A DNA stretch of 64,000 bases, from the NCBI GenBank assembly GCA_036268425.1, contig DATAUE010000149.1, positions 496,001-560,000 of the forward strand, given 5' to 3'. This stretch comes from DATARH01 sp036268425. GTDB lineage: Bacteria; Pseudomonadota; Alphaproteobacteria; ATCC43930; CGMCC-115725. The first letter of the stretch is position 1; every line of letters starts with the position of its first letter. Under the pieces are notes generated by a model. The model saw only the letters and a program-made list of their open reading frames with translations. It was not told where the DNA came from and ran no database searches. The translations under genes and the position numbers were made by a program. Positions 50,313-59,695 of this stretch are shown here, in pieces.

Positions 50313-50639
50313 ATGCGCTACCACATCTCGCAGACCCGTAAAGGCTTGGTTCGCGTCAACTTCCCAGGACGGGTCATCGCGCTCGAAGCGAGCGAGCATG
50401 GCGGGCCGGTCTGGGAAGTGGGCGTCAAGGACATCGTCAGCGAGCATGAAGGTTCCGTGACGGTGCGGGCCGACAGCGCCGGCGACGCGGTCTGGCGAGT
50501 GGCGCAGGCAACGGTGCGGGCAGTCGCGGAATTGACCGACAGCCCGCTCGACGGCGAGATCAAGGCCGGCGAGATCAAACAGACCCACGACGACAACCTG
50601 ATTCAACCCACATCCAACCCATCCGAGGGAGCGAAATGA
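50313..50639 (+). CDS. Hypothetical 108-residue protein upstream of the LVIVD gene
   Basis: The sequence (TRKGLVRVNFPGRVIALEAS, WEVGVKDIVSEHEGSVTVRA) suggests a small beta-rich cytoplasmic domain, followed by a helix (AVWRVAQATVRAVAELTDSP) and a hydrophilic tail. No family is recognised. The stop overlaps the start of the LVIVD gene (ATGA at 50636-50639), so the two are translated together. No clear SD at the ATG. Confidence 0.65.
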   Translation: MRYHISQTRKGLVRVNFPGRVIALEASEHGGPVWEVGVKDIVSEHEGSVTVRADSAGDAVWRVAQATVRAVAELTDSPLDGEIKAGEIKQTHDDNLIQPTSNPSEGAK

Positions 50640-51883
50640 GCCAGAGTGCGACCAGCCAAGCCGGCGATACCGGCAATACGATGATGTGGAATTTCAAGCT
50701 TATCTCGCACAATACGCTCGACGGGTTCGGCGGCATTGGCGAAGGCATGTCGATGCAGCTGACCAAAGACGGGCGGCGCATCCTGTGGCTGGCGCATGAA
50801 AGCGCACCGGTCAATTTCACCGCGGTCGATGTCACCGACCCGAAAAACCCGAAGATCGTCGCCCGCGCCAACCTGCCGCAATCGCATATGCGCTCCAACT
50901 CGCTGGAGACAGTCGGCGACGTGATGGCGGTGGCGTATCAGACTCAGCAGCCGGGCCTGAAGCCCGCCGGCTTTGAGCTGTTTGATATCTCGACCCCGGA
51001 AAACCCCAAGAGCATCAGCTTTTTCGATTGCTCCGGGCCGGAATCGCGCGGCGTGCACCAGCTCTGGTTTGCCGATGGCGACACCGTCCATATGAGTTCG
51101 GGCGCTCCGGATTTTCGCCCGTCGCACCCGAAGGACGACCAGTTCTATCGCTCGATCGATGTGCGCAACCCGTCAAAGCCGACCGAAATCGGGCGCTGGT
51201 GGCTGCCGGGGCAGCAGATCGGCGACAATGAAGGGCCGATCAAGCGCCATCCCGGCACCAGCGACAGCGGCTTCCGCCCGCACAACACCAATGTCTACCC
51301 GGAGCGGCCCGACCGGGTTTACATGGGCTACCTCGACGGCGGGATGATCGTCCTCGACATTTCCGACAAGGCGCACCCGAAAATGGTGTCGCGGTGGGAT
51401 TACCACCCGCCCAATGATGGGTTTACCCACACCGTCGTGCCGTTTTTCGATCGCGACCTCTTGGTGGTCAGCGACGAGAGCACGCGCAATGATGGCGCCG
51501 ACTGGCCCAAGCTGGTGTGGATCGTCGACAATCGCGCCGAGGAAAACCCGGTGCCGATCGCGACCTGCCCACTGCCGCCGGTCGAAGCCTTCGGCAAGCG
51601 CGGCGGCCGCTACGGCGCCCACAACCTCTGGGAAAATCTCCCGAAGGAAGGCTGCTACAAATCCGACAGCATCGTGTTCGGCACGTTCTTTAATGGCGGC
51701 CTGCGCGCCTATGATCTGTCGAACCCGTACCAGCCGGCCGAAGTCGCGCATTTCGTACCAAAGGTCGATGGCGCCCCGACCGGCGCCTGCCAGCTCAACG
51801 ATGTGTTCATCGACGATCGCGGCATCGTCTTTACCGTCGATCGCCATATCGGGGGTCTCTACGTCCTCGAAATGGATTTCTGA
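50636..51883 (+). CDS. LVIVD-repeat beta-propeller protein
   Basis: A 415-residue protein with repeated blades of LVIVD type: FTAVDVTDPKNPKIVARANL, FELFDISTPENPKSISFFDC, MIVLDISDKAHPKMVSRWDY and LRAYDLSNPYQPAEVAHFVP. No signal peptide is seen (MSQSATSQAGDTGNTMMW), unlike many LVIVD proteins, which are secreted. Conserved His and Asp residues between blades (FRPHNTNVYPE, RYGAHNLWENL) hint at a metal or ligand site. Translationally coupled to the 108-residue protein. Catalytic role unknown. Confidence 0.82.
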   Translation: MSQSATSQAGDTGNTMMWNFKLISHNTLDGFGGIGEGMSMQLTKDGRRILWLAHESAPVNFTAVDVTDPKNPKIVARANLPQSHMRSNSLETVGDVMAVAYQTQQPGLKPAGFELFDISTPENPKSISFFDCSGPESRGVHQLWFADGDTVHMSSGAPDFRPSHPKDDQFYRSIDVRNPSKPTEIGRWWLPGQQIGDNEGPIKRHPGTSDSGFRPHNTNVYPERPDRVYMGYLDGGMIVLDISDKAHPKMVSRWDYHPPNDGFTHTVVPFFDRDLLVVSDESTRNDGADWPKLVWIVDNRAEENPVPIATCPLPPVEAFGKRGGRYGAHNLWENLPKEGCYKSDSIVFGTFFNGGLRAYDLSNPYQPAEVAHFVPKVDGAPTGACQLNDVFIDDRGIVFTVDRHIGGLYVLEMDF

Positions 51884-51910
51884 GGCAGGCATGACAGACA
51901 GCCGTTGTCA

Positions 51911-51998
51911 GCGTAGGACGGAAAAGCGGAGCGCGTTCCGCCGAAACGCCTCTGCGGCGCGAGTGAATGGCGGAAGGCGCTACGCTTTTCCGCCCTAC
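51911..51998. repeat. Palindromic repeat (gtaggacggaaaagcg...cgcttttccgccctac)
   Basis: The arms gtaggacggaaaagcggagcg (51913-51933) and gcgctacgcttttccgccctac (51977-51998) are imperfect reverse complements around a ggcgg-rich centre. This is another type of interspersed alphaproteobacterial element. It sits directly upstream of the CobW-like gene (GTG at 52013) and probably separates it from the LVIVD operon. Confidence 0.75.
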
Positions 51999-52012
51999 CG
52001 CGGCGGCGTCAA

Positions 52013-53107
52013 GTGAGCGACGGCGGCACCATCTTCACCAGCCGCGACTCCAGCCCGTTCGGGCGGCGGCAGCGGCGGGTGCGCGGCGCGCGCATTCCCG
52101 TGACGGTGATCTCTGGTTTTCTTGGGTCGGGCAAGACGACGCTGATCCGCGAATTGCTGGCGACACCCGAAGGCACTGGCACGGCTATCATCGTCAACGA
52201 ATACGGCGAAGTCGGCATCGACGATGCGCTGTTGCGCGGGTCGAGCGATGCCGTCGCTCTGCTCGGCAATGGCTGCCTGTGCTGCACGATGCGCAGCGAT
52301 CTGCAGGAAACACTGCGCGCCCTGTTCGCCGATCGGGCGCGCGGCGCGGTGCCGGGGTTTGAGCGAGTCGTGATCGAAACCAGCGGTCTTGCCGATCCCG
52401 GCCCGATATTGCAGACCTTTGCCAGCGACCGTGCGCTCGGCCAGGAATTTCATCTGCAGTCGCTGGTCACTGTGATCGATGCGCCGAACGGCAGCAGCAA
52501 TCTCGATACGATGCCCGAGGCGCGCCATCAGGTGGCGCTGGCCGACCGCATCATCCTGACCAAGACCGATCTGGTGCCGCCGCCGGCCGCCGACGCGCTG
52601 AGCCAGCGCATTGCCCAGTTGACCGCAGCGCCGATTGCACGGGCGTCGCAGGGTGTTGTGGCGCCGGGCTTTGTGTTCGACGAGCCGGTCGATCTGCCGA
52701 CGCGCCCCGAGCCGCAGAACCACGATCACGGTCACGGGCATGATCACAGCCACGGGCACGATCACGCGCACGACCACGAGCACACTGGCGGCGTCGACAG
52801 CTTTACCGTGTTGTTCGACCGGCCGTTGCCGTGGGGCGCGTTTGATCAGGCGATGGCGGTGCTGACGGCGTTGCGTGGCCCCGATCTGCTGCGCGTCAAA
52901 GGCATTGTCGCGATCGAGGGATGTCGCGGCCCGGTCGTGATCCACGCAGTGCAACAGACGGCGCACCGCCCGATCGAACTCGAAACCTGGCCGACCGACG
53001 ACCACCGCTCGCGCCTCGTCTTTATCGCCCGAGACCTGTCGCGCGAACCGGTCGAGCGGCTTTTCGCGGCAATCGCCGCACTGGGCGGCACCACCCCGGC
53101 TCGCTGA
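52013..53107 (+). CDS. CobW/G3E-family GTPase with histidine-rich metal-binding stretch
   Basis: A 364-residue G3E GTPase. Walker A GFLGSGKTTLI (35-45), VNEYGEVGIDD, the metal motif GNGCLCC (85-91), VIETSGLADPGP, the guanine motif TKTD (183-186), then a His/Asp-rich segment (237-257, 11 His) and the CobW_C domain (ALRGPDLLRVKGIVAIE). The His-rich stretch is typical of Zn- or Ni-handling members. The GTG start lacks a good SD and follows the palindromic repeat by 14 bases. The LVIVD protein upstream and CBS protein downstream are neighbours, not obvious clients. It is a paralogue of the GTPase at 15132, which lacks such a long His stretch. Confidence 0.9.
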   Translation: MSDGGTIFTSRDSSPFGRRQRRVRGARIPVTVISGFLGSGKTTLIRELLATPEGTGTAIIVNEYGEVGIDDALLRGSSDAVALLGNGCLCCTMRSDLQETLRALFADRARGAVPGFERVVIETSGLADPGPILQTFASDRALGQEFHLQSLVTVIDAPNGSSNLDTMPEARHQVALADRIILTKTDLVPPPAADALSQRIAQLTAAPIARASQGVVAPGFVFDEPVDLPTRPEPQNHDHGHGHDHSHGHDHAHDHEHTGGVDSFTVLFDRPLPWGAFDQAMAVLTALRGPDLLRVKGIVAIEGCRGPVVIHAVQQTAHRPIELETWPTDDHRSRLVFIARDLSREPVERLFAAIAALGGTTPAR

Positions 53108-53205
53108 TCTTCCCCTTTAAGGGTGCGACATTCTGTCCTATCTATAGCGCTGATCGCGGCCGCCGCCGCTGTGTGCGGCCGCACCCCGACGCTGGAGGAC
53201 AACCC

Positions 53206-53637
53206 ATGAATGTCGAGACGATCTTGCGTAATAAGGGGAATTTCGTCGCAACGATCCGCCCCGATGCGACGGTTGCCGATGCGGTCGGCATGCTGCATCG
53301 CGAACGTATCGGCGCGCTCGTTGTCAGTGAGGACGGCGGCAGCGTCGACGGCATTCTGTCCGAACGCGACATTGTCATCGCGCTCGACGAATTTGGCGAA
53401 GCCTTGCCGTCGCAACGGGTCGGCAACCTGATGACTCGCAGTGTCATCACCTGCGAGCCTGCCGACAGCATCAGCGAGTTGATGGCCGAAATGACCAACC
53501 GGCGCATCCGCCATTTCCCGGTGGTTGCCGACGGCCATCTGTGCGGCATCGTCAGCATCGGTGATCTCGTCAAAAGCCGCCTGGACGAAGTCGAGTTCGA
53601 GGCGAACTCGATGCGCTCCTTTATCGCCGGCGACTGA
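53206..53637 (+). CDS. CBS-domain pair protein
   Basis: A 143-residue protein composed of two CBS domains: about 10-62 (ATIRPDATVADAVGMLHRER, ending GILSERDIVIAL) and about 76-130 (MTRSVITCEPADSISELMAE, ending LCGIVSIGDLVKSRLDE). Stand-alone CBS pairs bind adenosine nucleotides and sense energy state. The ATG has ggagg (53194-53198) 7 bases upstream. Convergent with the peptide importer operon. Confidence 0.92.
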   Translation: MNVETILRNKGNFVATIRPDATVADAVGMLHRERIGALVVSEDGGSVDGILSERDIVIALDEFGEALPSQRVGNLMTRSVITCEPADSISELMAEMTNRRIRHFPVVADGHLCGIVSIGDLVKSRLDEVEFEANSMRSFIAGD

Positions 53638-53682
53638 AGCGATCGCCGCCCCGCCGCCGGCGCGGCGAGGTGAAATCGCCGC

Positions 53683-54708
53683 TCAGTTCACCCGATGACA
53701 CGAGACGCCGTGTCCGGTCGATAACTCGACCAGCCGCGGCGCTTCGACCTTGCAGCGGTCGAAAACATAGGGGCAGCGGGTGTGAAAGGCACAGCCGGGC
53801 GGCGGGTTGATCGGGCTTGGCACATCGCCCTGCAACAGCCGCTTGGCGCGCTTGAGCTTTGGATTGGGCACCGGCACCGCCGAGAGCAGCGCCTCGGTGT
53901 AGGGGTGTTGCGGGTTGGTGAACAGCGTCTTCTTGTCGGCATATTCAACGATCTTGCCGAGATACATCACCGCGATGCGGTGGCTGATATGCTCGACCAC
54001 CGCGAGATCATGCGCGATGAACAGATAGGACAGCCGCTTTTCGCGCTGCAGATCCATCATCAGGTTGATGACCTGCGCCTGGATCGACACGTCGAGCGCC
54101 GATACCGGCTCGTCGGCGACGATCAGCTTCGGGTTCAGCGCCAGGGCGCGGGCGATCGAGATGCGCTGCCGCTGACCGCCGGAAAATTCGTGCGGATACG
54201 CCCGCATCTGCGCACGGCGCAACCCGACCTGATCGAACAGCGCCTCTACTTGCGACCGCTTTTCCTTGCCCTTGGCCATGTCATGCACGAGAAGCGGTTC
54301 GCCGACGATATCGCCAGCCGACATGCGGGGGTTCAGCGACGAGAACGGGTCCTGAAAGATCATCTGCATCTGGCGGCGATAGGGCCGCATATCGCGCTTC
54401 CCGAGCCGCGTCACATCGTGCCCATCGAGCTTGATTGCGCCATCGGTCGGCTCGATCAGCCGCATCACCGTGCGCGCGACGGTCGACTTGCCGCAGCCGC
54501 TTTCGCCGACCAGACCCAGCGTCTCGGCTTCGCCGATCGCAAAGCTGACGTCATCAACCGCATAAACCTGCCCGATCGTACGCCGCAAGACGCCTTTTTT
54601 GACCGGAAAATGCTTTTTCAGATGGTCGACTTCCAAAACCGGCGCACCGTTTGGTACCGCCGCGCCGTTAGCCACCGCTCCATGTGGCACAGCGACGTCG
54701 TTAACCAT
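53683..54708 (-). CDS. Peptide/nickel-type ABC transporter ATPase (DppF/OppF-like)
   Basis: A 341-residue ATPase. Walker A VGESGCGKSTVARTVMRL, Q-loop IFQDPFSSLNPRMSAGDIVG, signature FSGGQRQRISIARALALNP, Walker B LIVADEPVSALDVSIQAQV, and the C-terminal oligopeptide-transporter cysteine region (PPPGCAFHTRCPYVFDRC). The start ATG 54708 overlaps the stop of the DppD-like gene by 8 bases. Last gene of the seven-gene peptide importer operon. Confidence 0.93.
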   Translation of the reverse strand: MVNDVAVPHGAVANGAAVPNGAPVLEVDHLKKHFPVKKGVLRRTIGQVYAVDDVSFAIGEAETLGLVGESGCGKSTVARTVMRLIEPTDGAIKLDGHDVTRLGKRDMRPYRRQMQMIFQDPFSSLNPRMSAGDIVGEPLLVHDMAKGKEKRSQVEALFDQVGLRRAQMRAYPHEFSGGQRQRISIARALALNPKLIVADEPVSALDVSIQAQVINLMMDLQREKRLSYLFIAHDLAVVEHISHRIAVMYLGKIVEYADKKTLFTNPQHPYTEALLSAVPVPNPKLKRAKRLLQGDVPSPINPPPGCAFHTRCPYVFDRCKVEAPRLVELSTGHGVSCHRVN

Positions 54709-55807
54709 ACAATTTCTCCGAATTCCAGCAGGCCGCCCAATGACCCGGGCGTTTTTGCTCGTACGGCGGATAGAACGAGCGGCAGCGCTCGTCGGCAAAG
54801 GCACAGCGCGGCGCAAAGGAGCAGCCCGGCGGCAGGTTTGTCAGCGCCGGCACCATACCCGGAATTTCCTTCAGCCGCTCGGTCGCGGCCGGGGAGTCAC
54901 CGCCGATCACCGCAAGATGCGGGATTGAGGCCAACAGACCGTGCGTGTAAGGGTGCAGCGGCGCGCCGAACAAATCCTCGACTTCGGCTTCCTCGACCTT
55001 TTTGCCGGCATACATGACGATCACCCGGTGCGCCGTTTCGGCAACGACCGCAAGGTCGTGCGTGATCAGGACGACCGCGGTGCCAAGCTTGGTCTGCAGA
55101 TCGAGGATAAGGTCGAGGATCTGCGCCTGAATCGTCACGTCGAGCGCGGTTGTCGGCTCGTCGGCGATCAGCACGCGTGGGTTGCACGCCAACGCCATCG
55201 CGATCATCGCGCGCTGCCGCATGCCGCCCGACAGCTGATGCGGGTATTCCTTGGCCCGCTGCGCCGGCTCGGGAATGCGCACCAGCCGCAGCATCTCCAC
55301 GGTTTTTTCCAACGTCGCGGATTTCGACAGATCCTGGTGCAGCCGGATCGTCTCGCTGATCTGTGCGCCGATCGTCATAACCGGGTTCAGCGAGGTCATC
55401 GGCTCCTGGAAGATCATCGAGATGTCGTTGCCGCGAATGTCGCGCATCTCGGCTTCGCTGACCTTCACCAGGTCCTTCTTGTCGAGCTTGACCGAGCCGC
55501 CGACGATGCGGCCCGGTGGGCTCGGTACAAGCCGCAGCAGCGACAATGCCGTCATCGTCTTGCCGCAGCCGCTTTCGCCGACGATCGCCAGCGTTTCCGC
55601 GCGCCGCACCGAAAACGATACGTCGTCGACCGCTTTGACGACGCCGAGCCGGGTGAACAGATAGGTCTGCAACCCTTCGACATCGAGCACGGTCTCGGCG
55701 TTGTGGCCCGGCCGCGTCACCGGCGCGTATTCCACCGCCTCCGTGGCGATCACCGCGGTTCGCTGTTCCGTCGTCAACTGATCGGTGGCCGATTGTTCGG
55801 TCTGCAA
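54701..55807 (-). CDS. Peptide/nickel-type ABC transporter ATPase (DppD/OppD-like)
   Basis: A 368-residue ATPase. Walker A VGESGCGKTMTALSLLRL, the EPMTSLNPVMTIGAQI Q-loop, signature LSGGMRQRAMIAMALACNP, DEPTTALDVTIQAQI and the Cys-rich C-terminus (PPGCSFAPRCAFADERC). The frame starts with TTG at 55807, preceded by AGGAAAG. The first 40 residues are a variable hydrophilic extension, so a later start cannot be excluded. Confidence 0.93.
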   Translation of the reverse strand: MQTEQSATDQLTTEQRTAVIATEAVEYAPVTRPGHNAETVLDVEGLQTYLFTRLGVVKAVDDVSFSVRRAETLAIVGESGCGKTMTALSLLRLVPSPPGRIVGGSVKLDKKDLVKVSEAEMRDIRGNDISMIFQEPMTSLNPVMTIGAQISETIRLHQDLSKSATLEKTVEMLRLVRIPEPAQRAKEYPHQLSGGMRQRAMIAMALACNPRVLIADEPTTALDVTIQAQILDLILDLQTKLGTAVVLITHDLAVVAETAHRVIVMYAGKKVEEAEVEDLFGAPLHPYTHGLLASIPHLAVIGGDSPAATERLKEIPGMVPALTNLPPGCSFAPRCAFADERCRSFYPPYEQKRPGHWAACWNSEKLYG

Positions 55808-55857
55808 AATGCACGCTTTCCTTTTGCTTGTGGGCTGGTTGCCGGCTGCTGACCCGG

Positions 55858-56751
55858 CTAACTGCGCTGCCGTGGGTCGAGCAGGTCACGCAGCGCGTCG
55901 CCGAGCAGATTGGTGCCGAACACGACAAAGCTGATCGCCGCACCAGGGAAAATCACCAGCCACGGTGCCGTGCGGACATACTCGGCCGCCGATTCCGACA
56001 GCATGCGGCCCCAGGAGGGATGCGGCTCCGGCACGCCGAGACCGAGAAACGACAGCGACGCCTCGATGAGGATCGTCGAGCCAAGCTGCGCCGTCGCCAG
56101 CACGATCAGAGGCGCCAGCGTGTTCGGCAGCACATGGCGCACCGCGATGCGGGTTTCCGACATGCCGATCGCCTTCGCCGCTTCGACAAACGGCTGTTCG
56201 CGCAAGGTCAGCGTGTTCGCGCGGATAACGCGCGCGACATAGGGCACCAGCGGGATGGCGATGGCGAAAATCGTGTTGTGTAATGAGGGACCGAGCGCCG
56301 CCGCCATGATGATCGCCATCACCAGGAGCGGCAGCGACTGCATCATTTCCAGCACACGCTGGGTAATCAGATCGAACCAGCCGAGCAGATAACCCGACAG
56401 CAGGCCCACTGTTACGCCGATCGAACAACCCAGCAGCATCGACCCGCTCGCGACCGCCAGCGATATCCGCGCGCCGTAGATGATACGGCTGTAAACGTCG
56501 CGCCCCATGAAGTCACAGCCGAGCCAGTGCTGTGCGCTCGGCCGCGCCAGCGAAGCCGCGGCATTGGTTGAGAGCGGGTCATAGACCGTGATGTACGGCG
56601 CGAAGGCGGCGGCGAACAGGAAGATCGCCATGATCACCAGCCCGGCTGCGCCCAGCGGATACCGCCGGATGAAAAAGCGCGCCGTACCCCAGCGGCTGCT
56701 GACATTGGCGCCGGCCGCGGTCAATTCGGCATTGAAATCAATCGTGCTCAC
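55858..56751 (-). CDS. Peptide/nickel-type ABC transporter permease (DppC-like)
   Basis: A 297-residue permease with an N-terminal DppC-type span (RRYPLGAAGLVIMAIFLFAA), the periplasmic loop HWLGCDFMGRDVYSRIIYGA and the EAA loop FVEAAKAIGMSETRIAVRHV. GTG start at 56751 with GGAGGG SD. Located 45 bases after DppB. Confidence 0.93.
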   Translation of the reverse strand: MSTIDFNAELTAAGANVSSRWGTARFFIRRYPLGAAGLVIMAIFLFAAAFAPYITVYDPLSTNAAASLARPSAQHWLGCDFMGRDVYSRIIYGARISLAVASGSMLLGCSIGVTVGLLSGYLLGWFDLITQRVLEMMQSLPLLVMAIIMAAALGPSLHNTIFAIAIPLVPYVARVIRANTLTLREQPFVEAAKAIGMSETRIAVRHVLPNTLAPLIVLATAQLGSTILIEASLSFLGLGVPEPHPSWGRMLSESAAEYVRTAPWLVIFPGAAISFVVFGTNLLGDALRDLLDPRQRS

Positions 56752-56796
56752 GGCTCGCCCTCCCCGTCGCGGGACATTGCTGGCTCGTTCCCGTTT

Positions 56797-57744
56797 CTAA
56801 TCCGAGTATTTGATGCGCGGATCCAACGCTGCGTACAGCATGTCGACGATGAAGTTGATCGTCACGACGACCACCGCGATGAACATCACGAGATTTTGAA
56901 CCATCGGATAGTCGCGCCACCGCACCGCTTCGACCAGAAAGCGCGCGACCCCTGGTATGTTGAAAACCGTTTCGGTGACGATCAAGCCGCCGAGCAGAAA
57001 CGCGGCCTCAATACCGATCACCGTAACCACCGGCAGCATCGCGTTTTTCAGTGCGTGATAATAGTTGATCTTGGTTTCCGAAGCGCCCTTCGAGCGGGCC
57101 GTGCGGATATAATCCTGGCGCAGCACCTCGAGCATCGACGAGCGAGTCAACCGCATCACCAGCGCCGAACTGCGGAACCCGACGGCGGCGGCGGGCACGC
57201 TATACATTTCGACGCTGCGCCAGAACCCGACGGGATCGTCGCTGTAAATTGGAATCGTCCCGAAATACGCGACAAACCCCATCAAGATCAACAATCCGAG
57301 CCAGAACGACGGCATCGACAGGCCTGAGAGACTAATCACCCGCAGTATATAATCGAGGCGTGTATTCTGTCGTACCGCACTGATTACTCCCAGCGGTACA
57401 CCAATCACGATTGCAAAGGTCAAGGCCAAGCCAGCAAGTTTTGCGGTGATCGGAATACGCGGCGCGATCTCTTGGAGCGCCGGCTTTTCGGTCTGGTAGG
57501 AATAGCCGAGATCGCCGTGCAGCAGCCCGCCGATCCACTTCGCATATTGCACCGGCATCGGCTTGTCGAGCCCGAGTTCGGCTTCGATGCGCGCCTTGTC
57601 GGCCGGGTCTACGAACCCGCCGGCATCGAACAGGATGTCCGCGATATTGCCAGGCGTCAGGCGCAGCAGCACGAAAATGATGATCGAAATGCCGAACAGC
57701 GTCACCAGCATCAGGCCGAAACGCCGTACCAGATAGGCCCCCAC
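56797..57744 (-). CDS. Peptide/nickel-type ABC transporter permease (DppB-like)
   Basis: A 315-residue permease. The N-terminus MGAYLVRRFGLMLVTLFGIS is diagnostic for DppB/OppB/NikB; the DLGYSYQTEKPALQEI loop and EAA loop DYIRTARSKGASETKINYYH follow. GTG start with GGGAGG SD. A 282-base gap without a gene separates it from the nearest binding protein and contains two short GGCGCC-type dyads. Confidence 0.93.
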   Translation of the reverse strand: MGAYLVRRFGLMLVTLFGISIIIFVLLRLTPGNIADILFDAGGFVDPADKARIEAELGLDKPMPVQYAKWIGGLLHGDLGYSYQTEKPALQEIAPRIPITAKLAGLALTFAIVIGVPLGVISAVRQNTRLDYILRVISLSGLSMPSFWLGLLILMGFVAYFGTIPIYSDDPVGFWRSVEMYSVPAAAVGFRSSALVMRLTRSSMLEVLRQDYIRTARSKGASETKINYYHALKNAMLPVVTVIGIEAAFLLGGLIVTETVFNIPGVARFLVEAVRWRDYPMVQNLVMFIAVVVVTINFIVDMLYAALDPRIKYSD

Positions 57745-58026
57745 CGGCTACCTCCCGAATTTGCGTCAGAGCGATACGCAGCTTGCTGTTCCACGCCCGC
57801 TCCGCCAAGCCGACGCTAGCATGTTTCGCCAGCGCGGGTCGAATCACCCGGCGACGCAGATGTTGCCCGGAGATGCCGGCATATTACCAATCCGGCGGCC
57901 GGAGGCTAGGCGCCGGAACGCCTTGGCGCCCGTGCCTAACCCAAAGTGATGCGCGCTTCCCAGAAGGGGTGCGACGGCGGCGCCTGCCGAAACAGCACCA
58001 CGCCTTGGCGCCGCAGCGCAACCGCC

Positions 58027-59625
58027 TCACTTATCCATCCACACATCTTCGAAGCGCCACAGATTGTAGATGCTGTTGCTCCCGGTCGTCAGCCCCTTGA
58101 CATAAGGCTGCTGACAGGTCGCCCCGACCGGGTAGAACAGCACCGGCCGCACCGCAGCGTCGGCCAGTTTGCGTTCGAGCTGCCAGACGATTTGCTTGCG
58201 CTTTTCCGGATCGGCTTCCATCGACTGCTGGTCGACCATCTTGTCGAATTCGGGATCGCTATAGCCGGCATAGTTGCGTAGCGATCCGGTATAGAAATTC
58301 TCGTAGAACATCTGGTCCGGGTCGTCGACGCCGGTTTCGATCGGCACCGCCCCGATCGTGAAATCCTTGCGCATGATCTTGGGATACCATTGCGTCGTAT
58401 CGACGATGTCGAGATCGGCGTCGATGTAGATTTGCTTTAATTGCGAATTTAACAGCACCGCCGGTTCGCGCCATGATGGGATGTCGCGTGTCTGAATCTT
58501 GGTGACCAGCGGCTTGTCGGGACCATAGCCCAGCTTCTCCATAATTTTGCGGGCTTCGGCGCGGTTCTTCTGGGTATCTGGGTCATAGCCCGGCAGCGTC
58601 TTCAGCATGTCTTCAGGCATGCCCCAGACCCCGTTCGGCGGCGGCATCATCTCGGCGCCGACATGCCGTATGCCGCCGTTAATGATTGTCGAAAACGCGC
58701 CGCGATCGATCGCCAGCGTCATGGCATGCCGCAGTTCCGGGTTGTCGAATGGCGGCTTGTGGATATTGATCAGCATCGTGCGCGGTACGTTCACGCCGGT
58801 CATCGTGCAGATCGCCTGCGGCGCCTGGGCCTTGAAATCGTTGAGGGTCGGCGGGCTGACGCCGTATGGCGACCCAACATCGAAATTGCCAGCGAAGAAG
58901 GCCAGGTTGCGCGGCCCGACTTCGCGCATGATCGTGAAATCAATGCCGTCGAGATACGGGTGCCCCGGTTTCCAATAATCGGGGTTGCGCCGTACCTTGA
59001 TATATTCGTTCGGCTTGAACTCAACAAACTTGAACGGTCCGGTGCCGATCGGATGCTGCCGCATCTCACGCGCCGGAACGTGGCATGGATAGATCGGCGA
59101 CCAGCCCGACGCGAGCAACGCCAGCAGGGAGGGCTGCGGCTGCTTCAGCTGAAAGGTGACCTCGTTGTCGCCGCGGGTCGTTACCGCCGTGACATTGCGG
59201 TACCAGGATTTGCGCGGGTTGACCCGGAGCTTGTCATTGCCGATCCCCATCAGCAGGTCCCAGGTGCATTTGACGTCGGCCGCGCTGAATGGCTTGCCGT
59301 CATGCCATTTGACGCCCTGGTTCAGCGTAAAGGTCAGCTCCTTGCCGTCCTCGCTCCACGCCCAGCTTTTCGCCAGATCGGGCACGATGTCCTTGAGGCT
59401 GTTCTGCGGGATATGCTGGTCGTACATGACGAGGTTGTTGAACACCCCCATCATCGCCTCTTCGGCGGCACGGGTGGATTCCTCGAGGATCGACATGCTC
59501 GCCGGGCTGTCGAAATGCTGGATGCGCAGAATGCCGCCCTGTTTCTGGGCATGCGCCGCCGAGCCCAGCGCCGCCATGACGGAAAATGCCGCAACCGCGA
59601 GATACCGGCGCCTTTGCCGCTTCAT
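58027..59625 (-). CDS. Peptide-type ABC substrate-binding protein, tandem copy A
   Basis: A 532-residue SBP_bac_5 (DppA/OppA-like) precursor with a Sec signal (MKRQRRRYLAVAAFSVMAAL ... AHAQ). Family blocks: LRIQHFDSPASMSILEESTR, GVKWHDGKPFSAADVKCTWD and TGPFKFVEFKPNEYIKVRRN. Ligand-domain segments (MREVGPRNLAFFAGNFDVGS) differ from copies B and C, so it is the outlier of the three. The start ATG 59625 has GAAGGA 8 bases upstream; ATG 59643 has none. Confidence 0.92.
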   Translation of the reverse strand: MKRQRRRYLAVAAFSVMAALGSAAHAQKQGGILRIQHFDSPASMSILEESTRAAEEAMMGVFNNLVMYDQHIPQNSLKDIVPDLAKSWAWSEDGKELTFTLNQGVKWHDGKPFSAADVKCTWDLLMGIGNDKLRVNPRKSWYRNVTAVTTRGDNEVTFQLKQPQPSLLALLASGWSPIYPCHVPAREMRQHPIGTGPFKFVEFKPNEYIKVRRNPDYWKPGHPYLDGIDFTIMREVGPRNLAFFAGNFDVGSPYGVSPPTLNDFKAQAPQAICTMTGVNVPRTMLINIHKPPFDNPELRHAMTLAIDRGAFSTIINGGIRHVGAEMMPPPNGVWGMPEDMLKTLPGYDPDTQKNRAEARKIMEKLGYGPDKPLVTKIQTRDIPSWREPAVLLNSQLKQIYIDADLDIVDTTQWYPKIMRKDFTIGAVPIETGVDDPDQMFYENFYTGSLRNYAGYSDPEFDKMVDQQSMEADPEKRKQIVWQLERKLADAAVRPVLFYPVGATCQQPYVKGLTTGSNSIYNLWRFEDVWMDK

Positions 59626-59695
59626 AACCGTGTCCTTCCCCATGATCGCAGGCCGCTTGAAGCCGCGGCCCGACTAAACTCCCGATATCCGACTG

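Noticed and set aside
52720..52790. Tandem-like cac/cat-rich sequence that might be a repeat array
   Set aside because: It encodes the His/Asp-rich metal-binding stretch of the CobW GTPase and is explained by that.
57745..58026. Possible small gene in the gap between DppB and binding protein copy A
   Set aside because: Frames are short, lack ribosome binding sites and contain GGCGCC dyads; better seen as an intercistronic spacer with hairpins.
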